Shown: positions 33,285 to 42,070, numbered from the stretch's first letter. The stretch: DNA of 42,470 bases from Chloroflexota bacterium (GCA_026710945.1 JAPOQA010000065.1:1-42470); one strand, 5' to 3'. The notes: generated by a model from the letters alone, not told the origin. Numbers and translations are program-made.

Positions 33285-33490
33285 CTTTCCGCGCACGTAC
33301 CGCCACGGACGTATGCGCTGCACTTCAAGATCGCTGTCGGCGAAACCGCCTCGACAGACGAGCAAATGAGATAAGAGCGTGGTAGACGTCAGCGCCGCCA
33401 GCGCTTTGGCCAACTCCAGCGGGTAGCGCTACCGCCACCCACCACGCCGTCGGCCCCGAAGAACGCCGGTGAAACTTGGAAAACCTTCAT
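33285..33490 (-). pseudogene. Truncated, frameshifted glycosyltransferase N-terminus
   Basis: On the minus strand ATG 33490 begins MKVFQVSPAFFGADGVVGGG, then a frameshift near 33428 moves the reading to RYPLELAKALAALTSTTLLS and ..SDLEVQRIRPWRYVRGKP. The joined text reads like the start of a GT4-type glycosyltransferase (short strand, Gly-rich turn, then RYPLELAKALA helix). It stops being homologous at about 33285, where the DMT transporter gene begins on the other strand. I take it as a remnant cut off by rearrangement. The rest of the 33276-33670 gap shows only upstream signals of the next gene. Confidence 0.5.
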
Positions 33491-33626
33491 GGTGCCGTGG
33501 AAACAGATAGGTGGTACACTAAATGTCCCATTCAGCCTTTTAACAGGTTACGTGAGCAGAAAAGCTCGGCCAATATCAGGCATAGTACTACGAATCTAGT
33601 ATCATGGAAGTAGCACCAGAGAGTCA

Positions 33627-33643
33627 TATGTCAATAAGACATA
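33627..33643. promoter_or_regulatory. Inverted repeat upstream of the Ntn-hydrolase gene
   Basis: TATGTC (33627-33632), 5-base AATAA spacer, GACATA (33638-33643). It ends 27 bases before the ATG at 33671 in an AT-rich leader, so it could be an operator or an mRNA hairpin. A weak extended -10 TGGTACACT lies at 33512-33520. Confidence 0.4.
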
Positions 33644-33670
33644 AATGGGAATTGCACGCGAGGCGACAGA

Positions 33671-35092
33671 ATGACCGCAGAAATCGCGATCATGAATAAA
33701 GAGGCAGTTGCATTGGCTGCCGACAGCGCTGTAACGATTTCTCAAGGTAGTGCTCCAAAGATATTTGCATCTGCGAATAAGCTATTCGCGCTTTCCCTTC
33801 ACCATCCGATTGGAATTATGGTCTATGAGAATGCAAGCTTCATGGGAATTCCGTGGGAAACGGTCATTAAACTCTATCGAGCAAGGTTAGGGAATACCGC
33901 CTACCCCACCGTAAAAGACTACGCGGATGACTTCATAGGCTTCCTCCAAAGTGAGTCTACATTGGCGCCAGTTGAGAGCCAAGAGGTTTATGTCGCTCGG
34001 TTATTGGCTTCTCATTTTGCGCGTGTGGCCAAGCAGATTGAGGACCAGGTCGAAATTGAGATTCAGGATGAGTCTATAAGAATCTATGAAGAATTCGGGC
34101 GTTTATATCGTGAAGTGAAGGAAGACGTCTTAGCGTCCAACTATCAACGTTGGCGGAGAGCTGACTATGCTGTGGACATGGATTCTGCTACTGCGAACGC
34201 ACTGAGAAAGCGGTATCGAGCAGTAATTAGAGAAACGAAGGGAGAGTATTTTGGCTCCGACTTGACACCTAAAACGTCAAGAATGGTTACGTTGCTTGCG
34301 GGCTGTGTATTGTCAAAATATGATGAGCAGGCCCTATTGCTCGAAAGCTCAGGCGTTGTTATTTCTGGCTTTGGTGAAGAGCAACTCTTTCCGTCCCTTA
34401 GTGCATTAATTGTCTCTGGAATCTCTGATGATCGGCTCAAGTATCGACATTTCGAGGGAAAGTCTTCGGACATTGGTATTCACAATGGGTCAGCGATCAT
34501 CCCCTTTGCACAGGAAGAAATGGTTCAGTCATTCATGGTGGGAATTGACCCTGAATTTAGGGGTGTGTTGTTGGGTGCAGTGAATGGGATGCTGAAGGAC
34601 TATCCAACTACCATTATTGACAATGTAAAGGGAATCACTGAGCAAGAGAGGAAGCGTCTCAGGGATGACACTGCAAAGGCATCCCTGAGGATATTCGAAG
34701 AATTCCTTGGAAAGCTTAATGACATTGGTCGCACAACGTTTATTGCACCCGTGATAAACACCGTGGCGAGCATGCCCAAAAGCGAGTTGCCGGCGGTAGC
34801 GGAAGCTCTGGTAAACCTCCAATCGTTCAAACGTAGGGTATCGCAAGAACAAGAGACAGTGGGTGGGCCGATTGACGTGATGCTAATATCAAAAGGGGAT
34901 GGCCTAGTTTGGATAAAACGCAAGCATTACTTTGAGCGCGATCTCAATCCGCATTACTTCCAATCAGTTTCTAAGGAGGAGCGCAGTGGCAAGAGAGCTG
35001 GGCAACAAAGGGACACCCGCGCGCAGAATGGGGGAGAGAGAGAACAGCGTGACACCCTTCACGGTGAAGGAGAGAAGCGAAGCAAAAGCTGA
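33671..35092 (+). CDS. Proteasome-like Ntn-hydrolase family protein
   Basis: 473-residue protein of unknown role. After the initiator Met the chain starts TAEIAIMNKEAVALAADSAVTI. This matches the start of proteasome beta, HslV and Anbu subunits: Thr1 nucleophile, two strands and an Asp near position 17. The C-terminal IDVMLISKGDGLVWIKRKHYF fits a late strand of the same fold. Between them about 330 mostly helical residues are inserted or appended, far longer than HslV (about 175 residues). The last ~36 residues (EERSGKRAGQQRDTR..) overlap the next gene in another frame and look unrelated to the body. ATG 33671 follows GAGG. Clearly AT-richer than flanking genes. Autoproteolysis or peptidase activity is inference. 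Confidence 0.7.
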   Translation: MTAEIAIMNKEAVALAADSAVTISQGSAPKIFASANKLFALSLHHPIGIMVYENASFMGIPWETVIKLYRARLGNTAYPTVKDYADDFIGFLQSESTLAPVESQEVYVARLLASHFARVAKQIEDQVEIEIQDESIRIYEEFGRLYREVKEDVLASNYQRWRRADYAVDMDSATANALRKRYRAVIRETKGEYFGSDLTPKTSRMVTLLAGCVLSKYDEQALLLESSGVVISGFGEEQLFPSLSALIVSGISDDRLKYRHFEGKSSDIGIHNGSAIIPFAQEEMVQSFMVGIDPEFRGVLLGAVNGMLKDYPTTIIDNVKGITEQERKRLRDDTAKASLRIFEEFLGKLNDIGRTTFIAPVINTVASMPKSELPAVAEALVNLQSFKRRVSQEQETVGGPIDVMLISKGDGLVWIKRKHYFERDLNPHYFQSVSKEERSGKRAGQQRDTRAQNGGEREQRDTLHGEGEKRSKS

Positions 35093-35183
35093 GGATCCAA
35101 ATGCACTCGGCGAACAGATAGCAGAGGAACTGATAGCAATCGCTAAGCAGATCTTGCCCCCTGCTACAACAGAAAGTCAATAG
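34986..35183 (+). CDS. Small protein overlapping the Ntn-hydrolase gene
   Basis: 65-residue hydrophilic protein (MARELGNKGTPARRMGEREN..), with a basic N-terminal half and an amphipathic helix near the end (GEQIAEELIAIAKQIL). GTG 34986 has a perfect AGGAGG (34974-34979) 6 bases upstream, one of the strongest ribosome sites in the window. This supports real translation even though the first 107 bases lie inside the upstream gene. The overlap implies coupled expression with the Ntn-hydrolase. No family recognised; it could be a substrate, inhibitor or chaperone of its partner. Convergent with fabF, 16 bases away. Confidence 0.65.
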   Translation: MARELGNKGTPARRMGERENSVTPFTVKERSEAKAEDPNALGEQIAEELIAIAKQILPPATTESQ

Positions 35184-35199
35184 GTAGCGGATCTCCTTA

Positions 35200-36456
35200 T
35201 CAGTCCGCGCGTTGGAAGATGAGCGTGGCGTTGTGGTCGCCGAAGCCGAAGGAGTTGGAGAGTACATAGTGCAGGGGGGCGTCGATGGTCTGGTCGAGCA
35301 CGTAGTTGATGCCGTTGCAATCCGGGTCGATGGTCTCGGTGTTGATAGTCGCGGGCACCTTCTGCTCCTGCAGCATCTTGACGCAGGTGACCGCCTCGAA
35401 TGACCCCGCGGCGGCGAGCATGTGTCCGGTGCTGGACTTCGTCGCCGAGACGTACGGCCGATCGCCAAACATCTCGCGCAGGGCGGCCGCTTCCACGCGA
35501 TCGCCGATGACGGTGGAGGTCATGTGCGGGTTGATCGCGTCGATGTCTGTAGCTGCCAGGCCCGCCATTTCCAGTGCAATCTTCATGGTCTGCACCTGGG
35601 CGTCGCCGTCCGGTTCCGTGCGTCCGCCGGTGCCGTTCGTGCAGCCGTACCCAACAAGATACGCCAAGATGGGCGCGCCGCGGGCCTTGGCGTCGGCTTC
35701 CCGTTCCAAAATCATGGCAGCGCCCCCTTCGCCGATCACGAAACCGTCGCGGTCCACGTCGGCTGGGCGGCTGGCGTGCTTAGGATCGTCGTTGCGACGG
35801 CTCATAGGCCCGCCGCGCGCCGCAAAAATTGCCGTAATTGTGGGCACAACCACACCGTCGGACCCGCATGCCACCATGATGTCGGCGCGATCCGTGTGCA
35901 GCATCCACATGGCCTCGCCCATGGCGATCGTGCCGGTGGCGCAGGCGACGGAGGGCGTGAAGTTTGGGCCGCGCGCGCGAAATGCCGCCGCGATGAGCGC
36001 AGTAGCCGCGTTGGGCATGATGCGCAGTACCTCGCTGGGTAGGAACGACGCGAACTCGCCACGACCGGTGCGCTGAGAGGCCTGCTCCACTGTGCGAGCG
36101 CCTCCCAGGCAGTTGCCGGAGACGACGCCACAGCGGAATTGCAACTCTTCGGGCAAGGGTAGCGGAAAACCGGCGTCCGCAATCGCTTCCAAGGCGGCAG
36201 CCAAGGCGTACTGGTGTGTGCGGTCCTGCCGGCGGGCGTCGTTGTAGATGCGGCGCGGCAGGCCTTTGAAGACAACGTTCGGATCAAAGCCATCGACTTC
36301 GCAGGAGATCCTCACCGGGAAGTCAGTGGCATCATACGTTTCGGTGGGGCCGGCGCCGGAAACCCCCGCACAGAGGTTTTCCCACGAATCCGCAATGCTC
36401 GTACCCAAAGGGGTAACGGCCCCAATTCCGGTTACCGCAATACGCGTATACTTCAC
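35200..36456 (-). CDS. fabF: Beta-ketoacyl-ACP synthase II (FabF-type)
   Basis: Condensing enzyme of fatty-acid elongation, 418 residues. The catalytic set is present: C172 in SVACATGTIAMGEAM, H311 in NPHMTSTVIGD, K340 and H345 in SATKSSTGHMLAAAGS. The thiolase-fold N-terminus reads RIAVTGIGAVTPLGTS and the end SNSFGFGDHNATLIF. The His motif is NPHMTST where most FabF have NAHGTST, and GDHNA replaces GGHNA. These are unusual but keep the catalytic His. GTG 36456 is the start. No ACP or other fab gene adjoins, and it has its own promoter downstream of ftsK. A polyketide or other specialised KS is an alternative. Confidence 0.85.
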   Translation of the reverse strand: MKYTRIAVTGIGAVTPLGTSIADSWENLCAGVSGAGPTETYDATDFPVRISCEVDGFDPNVVFKGLPRRIYNDARRQDRTHQYALAAALEAIADAGFPLPLPEELQFRCGVVSGNCLGGARTVEQASQRTGRGEFASFLPSEVLRIMPNAATALIAAAFRARGPNFTPSVACATGTIAMGEAMWMLHTDRADIMVACGSDGVVVPTITAIFAARGGPMSRRNDDPKHASRPADVDRDGFVIGEGGAAMILEREADAKARGAPILAYLVGYGCTNGTGGRTEPDGDAQVQTMKIALEMAGLAATDIDAINPHMTSTVIGDRVEAAALREMFGDRPYVSATKSSTGHMLAAAGSFEAVTCVKMLQEQKVPATINTETIDPDCNGINYVLDQTIDAPLHYVLSNSFGFGDHNATLIFQRAD

Positions 36457-36568
36457 CGAGTGCTCAATCCGTCACTGCCGTAGTCACGAACTCTTCCACG
36501 CTCTATACACCGACGGGTAGCCGCATGCTTTCAAACAACTGGCAGCATGAATACTGAATGCAATCTAC

Positions 36569-36597
36569 ATTATACTTGCCGACGCCATGTTCGGACA
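36569..36597 (-). promoter_or_regulatory. fabF promoter
   Basis: A perfect minus-strand -10 TATAAT (36574-36569), with weak -35 TGTCCG (36597-36592) at 17 bases. It lies between the ftsK stop and fabF. Predicted start is near 36562, a leader of about 105 bases. Confidence 0.55.
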
Positions 36598-36607
36598 GGA
36601 CGAGAGC

Positions 36608-38965
36608 TTACACCGGGAAGCGAGAGAACTCCTCGTCCTTCTCGTCGGCGGATTCCGCGTCGTCCAGGTTGAAGGGCGGATCGTCTCCGTCGTCTTCCAG
36701 CAGGTCGCCGGCGCTAACGAGCACATGACGCACGCGGCCCAAGCCTTCCGGTGGGGTAACAACCCCGCGTTCCTCGAGCGTATCCAAGATGCGGTTGGCC
36801 TTGGTGGCGCCGATGCCGAGCTGGCGCTGCAGGAATGAAGCCGAGGCATTGTCGTACTGGCAGACTAGGCGGATAGCCTGGCGCACCAGGTCGTCGTCTT
36901 TATTCTCCTGGTGGTTGGCCACGGCCTCCTCGAAAGACTTTTCCGGAATGTACTCCGGCGCGCCTTGCTCCCGCCAGAAAGCCACGATGCGGGCAATCTC
37001 GTCGTCGGCGAGGTAGGTACCCTGAATACGGGTGAGGCGGGTGGCCTCTTTCGGCGCAAAGAGCATGTCGCCCTGGCCGATGAGCTTTTCCGCACCCGCG
37101 CCGTCGAGAATAGTGCGCGAATCGGCCTGCGAACTGACTGCAAAGGCGATGCGGCACGGGAAGTTGGCTTTGATGAGACCCGTGAGCACGTCCACCGACG
37201 GGCGCTGGGTCGAGACGACCAAGTGGATGCCCACCGCGCGGGCCATTTGCGCCAGGCGGCAGAGGTATTTCTCCACGTCACCGGCCGCCGTCATCATGAG
37301 GTCGGCAAGCTCGTCGATCAGGATGACGAGGTAGTGCATCGGCTCCTCGCCGGCCTCTTGCTTGGCGGTGTTGTAAGTTTGGATGTTGCGGAAACCCTCC
37401 TGCGCCAGCACCTTGTAGCGCCGTGTCATCTCGTCGGCGGCCCACATGAGTGTCGGCACCACTTCGTCCAAGTCGGTGATGACAGGGCGCAGCAGGTGCG
37501 GGATGTCGCTGTAACCGATCATCTCCACCATCTTGGGGTCGACGACCAAGAAGCGCAGCGTCTCCGGCGTGTGCTGCATGAGCAACGAGCAGATGATGGC
37601 GTTCACGCACGCCGACTTGCCTGAACCCGTGGAACCGGCAATCAACAAGTGCGGCATGTTAGCAAGGTCCGTGACCCGTACGTCGTTGGCGACGTCGCGC
37701 CCAAGCGCCAGCGGCAGCATGCCCTTGTGCTCCGCAAAAGAGGGATCGGTCATAAACTCCCGCATCGTGACGATGGTGGTGTGCTGATTGGGAATCTCAA
37801 TGCCGACGTACGGAAAGCCGGGTACCGGCGCTTCGATACGCACACTCGTCGCGGCGAGGGCGAGCGCCAGGTCGTTTGCGAGATTCACCACGCGACTCAC
37901 CTTGATGCCTTGACCTAGAGTGAGCCGGTACTGGGTGACGGCCGGGCCCCGGATGGCTTCGGCAACCTCTGCCACCACTTTGAAGCTGCGCAACGCCTCC
38001 TCGATTATGAGGGCGCGTTGCTCGATTTCCTGAGTCGCTTCTTCTGCATCGTTCGTGTGCGCGGCGGGCGTGAGCAGTTCTGGCGGGGGCAATTGCCAGC
38101 GCGGGGCTGCGGCGGTCTCTTCCCCTTCCATTGCAGCGGCCATGTCCTCATCCGCCAATCCGGCCACGTTCAACAGGTCCAAAGAGTCGGAAGATTCAGC
38201 CTGATTCGGTGCATCTGCCGCCGCTTGCGGTATTTCCCGAGCGGTCTTCGCATCGGGAGCGCTTACGTTAGAAGCTACGCGTACTGCCACTGCGCGGGGT
38301 TTGGGCGTGTCCGGCTGTTCAGGTTCCGTGGCCCAATCGCCAATGCGATGGTACACGCCGACGGCTGCCGCCAAGAGCATTCCCAGGCCTTTGCCCACCA
38401 ACCGCACCACGTACCATATGCCCACCAGCGCGCTGCGCATTCGCCCGAGTGAGATTGAAAAGGTGACAATCGTCGTGATGAGCAGCAAGGCAAAGAGAAC
38501 GATTACTGCTCCCGCAAAACCGAGCGCGGTCGTGAGCGGTTTGAGAATTTGCAACCCGACGGCGCCGCCCACAGGATAGGCGTCCGCCATTTCCGGCGGG
38601 CCTGCTATTGCCTGTCCAAAAGCCGTCGCAGCGAGCACGAGCACCGCCAGCGCCGTGAGCGTTTCCCAACGCACATAGCGCTCTTGTGTGATGCCGTCGC
38701 GGATGAGCTGTATGCCGAGCACGATTGAAGCGAGTGCAGGCAGCGGCGCCATCCAGCCGAATAGGGTGACGAGCAACTCGTGCCACAATCCGCTCACTGT
38801 GCCGCTCGGCGATAGCAGCGCGATGACCGAGAGCAGGCCGATCACTATGCTAAGCACGCCAAAGACCTCTCGCCGCAGGGGCGAGGGCAGGCGCAGTGAA
38901 GGGAGAGGCAGACCGGACTTACGTGAAGACGACTTTTGACTTGCGGTGCTACGACGGGTTGCCAT
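36608..38965 (-). CDS. ftsK: FtsK/SpoIIIE family DNA translocase
   Basis: 785-residue septal DNA pump that moves chromosome ends during division. About four to five N-terminal membrane helices (to residue ~205) anchor it. An acidic Ala/Glu-rich linker follows (~205-300). The RecA-like motor has Walker A AGSTGSGKSA (~443-451), Walker B LVILIDELADLMM (~552), and the VSTQRPSVDVLTGLIKANFPCRIAF segment. The C-terminal gamma winged helix (DNASASFLQRQLGIGATKANRILDTLEERGVV) reads KOPS-like orienting sites. The tail is acidic. ATG 38965 has GAGGAG 7 bases upstream; ATG 38980 is in frame but unsupported. A shorter linker than E. coli FtsK makes it SpoIIIE-like. Confidence 0.93.
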   Translation of the reverse strand: MATRRSTASQKSSSRKSGLPLPSLRLPSPLRREVFGVLSIVIGLLSVIALLSPSGTVSGLWHELLVTLFGWMAPLPALASIVLGIQLIRDGITQERYVRWETLTALAVLVLAATAFGQAIAGPPEMADAYPVGGAVGLQILKPLTTALGFAGAVIVLFALLLITTIVTFSISLGRMRSALVGIWYVVRLVGKGLGMLLAAAVGVYHRIGDWATEPEQPDTPKPRAVAVRVASNVSAPDAKTAREIPQAAADAPNQAESSDSLDLLNVAGLADEDMAAAMEGEETAAAPRWQLPPPELLTPAAHTNDAEEATQEIEQRALIIEEALRSFKVVAEVAEAIRGPAVTQYRLTLGQGIKVSRVVNLANDLALALAATSVRIEAPVPGFPYVGIEIPNQHTTIVTMREFMTDPSFAEHKGMLPLALGRDVANDVRVTDLANMPHLLIAGSTGSGKSACVNAIICSLLMQHTPETLRFLVVDPKMVEMIGYSDIPHLLRPVITDLDEVVPTLMWAADEMTRRYKVLAQEGFRNIQTYNTAKQEAGEEPMHYLVILIDELADLMMTAAGDVEKYLCRLAQMARAVGIHLVVSTQRPSVDVLTGLIKANFPCRIAFAVSSQADSRTILDGAGAEKLIGQGDMLFAPKEATRLTRIQGTYLADDEIARIVAFWREQGAPEYIPEKSFEEAVANHQENKDDDLVRQAIRLVCQYDNASASFLQRQLGIGATKANRILDTLEERGVVTPPEGLGRVRHVLVSAGDLLEDDGDDPPFNLDDAESADEKDEEFSRFPV

Positions 38966-39398
38966 AGATAGACTCCTCATAGCGTGCAGAAGAAGGCGGG
39001 TACGGTGAAAGTCGAGTGCTAAGAATTCAGCGTGGGTGTGGGCACATGTTTGGTAGGGGAGAGTGGCACAACGGACGCAAACCCGTCAGGCGAAGTCCCG
39101 TACTAGAGGGTGCCTGCAAAGGCACCGTCAGGCACTGTCACCGTTCGCCCCACATTGCCCCGATATGCTGCACCGCGTACGGAGCAGGACAAATCGTGAC
39201 ACCAGGTGAACGGAACCAGCGATCCATAGCCGTTCGCCCTGAGCCTGCCTGTCCTAAGCTGGTCGAAGGGTCGAAGGGTGAACGTTGCTCTTGACCTACA
39301 TTGGAGACCGTCCATACTTCGACAAGGTCTTCGCGAAGACCACTCAGTACGAACGGATTCTGCTAACCGGGCAGACAACCGCTCCGATTTAAGAAAGG
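38966..39398. repeat. Intergenic stretch with dispersed-repeat copies
   Basis: No gene is supported. Bases ~39150-39190 (CCCCGATATGCTGCACCGCG..ACGGAGCAGGA) are a diverged copy of the 39-base element at 5873 and 12743. Bases 39226-39285 and 39315-39358 are opposite-facing copies of the TTCGACAGG/CGAACGG family. Bases 38966-39100 carry the ftsK upstream region with no clear promoter. Confidence 0.65.
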
Positions 39399-41057
39399 TC
39401 AGACTTCGGTCACAACGGGGAGGATCATCGGTCTGCGGCGGGTCTCACCGTAAAGGAACGTTGACACCACGTCGCGGATACGATCTTGAACTTGGCGGAT
39501 TTCGGCGCGGGGGCCGAGATCGGCCTCCAGACTATTATACAAGCGCTGCCGGGCTTTTTCAATCAGCATCTCCAGGCCCTCTTGCATGAAGCCCCGAGAG
39601 ATGATGTCAGGACCCGATAGCACGTGGCCGGTCTCACGATCGATGGTCACCACCACGATGAAGATGCCATCCTGCGAGAGATGCTTGCGGTCGCGCAGGA
39701 CGCTATGGCTCACATCCCCGACGCCAAGTCCGTCTACGAAGACATACCCAGCTTGCACCCGGTCAACCTTGCGTATTTCATCTGCGGTCAACTCGATGAT
39801 ATCGCCGTCTTCCGCTACGATGATGTTCTCCGTATCCACGCCGATCTCGCCCGCCAAGCGCGCGTGGTGCATAAGGTGCTGATAGCCGCCGTGGATGGGG
39901 ATGAACGCTTCCGGTCGCAAGATGCTGAGGAGAGTCTTCAGTTCTTCCTGGGCGCCGTGCCCTGAGACGTGAACGTTGGCCACTTTGTCGTAGAGCACGT
40001 CCGCTCCCTGGCGAAAGAGCTTATCGATAGTCTTTGCCACCAATGCCTCGTTGCCCGGTATGGGACTGGCGGAAATGATGACCGTGTCGTCGGTCTCGAC
40101 GTTGATCTGGCGATGGTCGCGGTTCGCGATGCGGCCCAAAGCGGAGGTCGGCTCGCCCTGGCTGCCCGTGGTAATGATGACGACCTCTTCTTTATTGAAT
40201 TCGTGCAGGCGATCGGGGCGCACCAGCATGTTTGCCGGTACATCCAGGTACCCCAACTGCATTGCCATGTTTACGTTCTGCACCATGTTGCGCCCGGTCA
40301 CGCAGATGCTGCGGTCGAATTCGTGGGCGGTATCCACCACCTGCTGCACGCGGGAGATGAGGGAGGCAAATGTAGTGACGATGATGCGGCCGCGCGCCTC
40401 CGAGAAGACCTCGGCAAAGCAATCGTAGATCACCCGCTCAGACGGCGTGTACCCAGGCCTGTCGGCGCGGGTGCTATCGGAGAGCAGCAGCCGCACGCCT
40501 TCCTGGGCGTACTTTGCCAGTCGCCAGATATCGGAGAGTTCGCCGTCCACCGGCGTATAGTCGAACTTGAAGTCGCCCGAATGCACCACCAGACCGACGG
40601 GCGTATAGATCGCCATGCCCACGCCGTCGGGGATGCTGTGGCACATGTGGAAGAATTCGAAGCGGAAGGGGCCGAGCGTAATCTGATCGCCGGGGGCAAT
40701 CTCCCGCAATCTGGCCTGTTCCTCAAGGCCGTGCTCTTTGAGCTTGACCTCCAGCAGGCCGAGCGTGAGCCGCGTGCCATAGATGGGCGCGTTGATCGAG
40801 CGCAAAAAGTAGGGCAAAGAGCCAGTGTGGTCCTCGTGCCCGTGCGTGATGATGATGGCCTGGATGCGGTCCCGCTTGTCTTGTAAATACGAGATGTCGG
40901 GAATGACCAGGTCGATGCCCAGCATCTCGTCTTCGGGAAACATGACGCCGGCATCGATGAGGACGATGTCGTCGCCGTACTCCAGCACCATGCAGTTCTT
41001 GGCAATTTCGCCCAAGCCGCCCAGGGGAATGATGCGAAGCTTCTTATCGGCTGACAT
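39399..41057 (-). CDS. rnj: Ribonuclease J
   Basis: Metallo-beta-lactamase-fold exo/endoribonuclease of mRNA decay and rRNA maturation; 552 residues. The zinc motif is ITHGHEDHTGSLPYFL (about residues 71-86), with MCHSIPDGVGMAI, VVHSGDFKFDYTPVDG, and the beta-CASP signatures LLLSDSTRADRPGYT and VTTFASLISRVQQV. Later come VIITTGSQGEPTSAL, VHVSGHGAQEELKTLLSILRPEAFIPIHGGYQHL and a C-terminal domain. Start ATG 41057 fits the conserved N-terminus (KKLRIIPLGGLGEIAKNCMVLEYG). I see no Shine-Dalgarno before it, so translation may depend on a leaderless or unusual initiation. It is read toward ftsK across a repeat-bearing gap. Confidence 0.94.
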   Translation of the reverse strand: MSADKKLRIIPLGGLGEIAKNCMVLEYGDDIVLIDAGVMFPEDEMLGIDLVIPDISYLQDKRDRIQAIIITHGHEDHTGSLPYFLRSINAPIYGTRLTLGLLEVKLKEHGLEEQARLREIAPGDQITLGPFRFEFFHMCHSIPDGVGMAIYTPVGLVVHSGDFKFDYTPVDGELSDIWRLAKYAQEGVRLLLSDSTRADRPGYTPSERVIYDCFAEVFSEARGRIIVTTFASLISRVQQVVDTAHEFDRSICVTGRNMVQNVNMAMQLGYLDVPANMLVRPDRLHEFNKEEVVIITTGSQGEPTSALGRIANRDHRQINVETDDTVIISASPIPGNEALVAKTIDKLFRQGADVLYDKVANVHVSGHGAQEELKTLLSILRPEAFIPIHGGYQHLMHHARLAGEIGVDTENIIVAEDGDIIELTADEIRKVDRVQAGYVFVDGLGVGDVSHSVLRDRKHLSQDGIFIVVVTIDRETGHVLSGPDIISRGFMQEGLEMLIEKARQRLYNSLEADLGPRAEIRQVQDRIRDVVSTFLYGETRRRPMILPVVTEV

Positions 41058-41316
41058 AGAGTAGGTAATATTCCAGTTGCGGATAAAACCGCGAGATTGA
41101 GGAGGTAAGTTTCTTTGGACCTCTACGATTGAGGCCTACAATCATGATGGACTTGCGCGTGCAGGGCGTCAAGGAAGGGGCAGCGCCTGAATGCGGCGCT
41201 GGCGTTCCTATACTATTGGGAGGGGATGAGTAGAATCTCGGTCGAGGTGATGGCGAAGCAGAGCTGCTTGCGGCGAGAGACGCGTTGTAAGCGCATGGAA
41301 AGTGACCCGCGCACGC

Positions 41317-41801
41317 ATGACGGCAGTAACGATTCGACCGGCACGTGTAGACGATGCGCCGCGCATCCGCGAACTTGAACGCATGATCGCGGAGGCGTCG
41401 CTCCTAATTAATGGTGAAGTGCGCTCCAACATGTCGGCCAAAGATGCCGTCGGCGCGTCGGTCAATGACTCACTGTAAGTCGTGGCAGTAGCGGCGGACG
41501 GCAGCCGCCGTCCGGTAGCGGATGTGACTGGTGTGATTGCGCTCACTGTGCGTACCGGGAGCCCTACCCAACCACCGTACGTCCACGTCCGCGCCCTACC
41601 GCCGCCAGGGCATCGCTCTGCGGTTGGTGCGGGAAGCAGAGGCAAGGACACGGGAGCAGGGCATTCTGAGGCTTGTGCGACCGACGTGGCCGAGGGCAAC
41701 CACGCTGCTCTGGCGTTCTTTCAGCGCGCTGGGTACTATGAGGAGCGTGGCATGTTGGTGAAGATTTCGGCAAGCAGCCAATCAGTGAGGACGTAGCATG
41801 A
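41317..41801 (+). pseudogene. Dead GNAT acetyltransferase gene
   Basis: ATG 41317 opens MTAVTIRPARVDDAPRIRELERMIAEASLL, a typical GNAT start, but hits TAA at 41476. The reading resumes in the same frame (VVAVAADGSRRPVADVTGVIALTV). It then shifts to another frame for YRRQGIALRLVREAEARTRE (the acetyl-CoA loop R/QxxGxA, about 41601-41660), and returns for EGNHAALAFFQRAGYYEERGMLVK. A last shift gives EDFGKQPISEDVA and TGA at 41799. One stop and at least three shifts make decay more likely than sequencing error, since flanking genes are intact. It lies next to an IS30-type element. Confidence 0.8.
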
Positions 41802-41844
41802 GGGCTTGGCCCCACTACGGATGGGATGCACACGGTGAAGGGAA

Positions 41845-42070
41845 GATGGATACCCGCGAACGCGGGAATGACGGAATTCGTACGGTCTTGCCTACCGTAG
41901 CGCGGGGGCTTGTCCCCCGCTCCCTATATCGGAAGAGGGAAGACGGGCAGCCACTCCGTCACTCCGGCGAAAGCCGGAGTCCAGGAGCTTTGCCATGCAG
42001 CCTTTAGGGGGCATAAAGAGGGACCAAAGTAAAGAACAAGCTACCGCCCCGTTCCTGATGCGGGGCCGGA
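41845..42070. repeat. Hairpin repeats between the dead GNAT gene and the IS element
   Basis: Three different palindromes occur in about 150 bases: CCCGCGAACGCGGG (41853-41866, like 9664), GCGGGGGCTTGTCCCCCGC (41903-41921, inverted copy of the 9722 family) and CTCCGGCGAAAGCCGGAG (41962-41979). A fourth stem GCCCCG..CGGGGC lies at 42046-42066. No gene is supported in 41802-42179. Confidence 0.75.

Noticed and set aside
35305-36076. 256-residue plus-strand open frame opposite fabF
   Set aside because: It is a shadow of fabF, whose Cys-His-Lys-His catalytic motifs are intact on the minus strand.
41058-41316. Possible gene upstream of the GNAT remnant (GGAGGT at about 41101)
   Set aside because: The ribosome-site-like sequence is not followed by an open frame with a suitable start and recognisable content; it may instead form a weak hairpin with GGACCTC.
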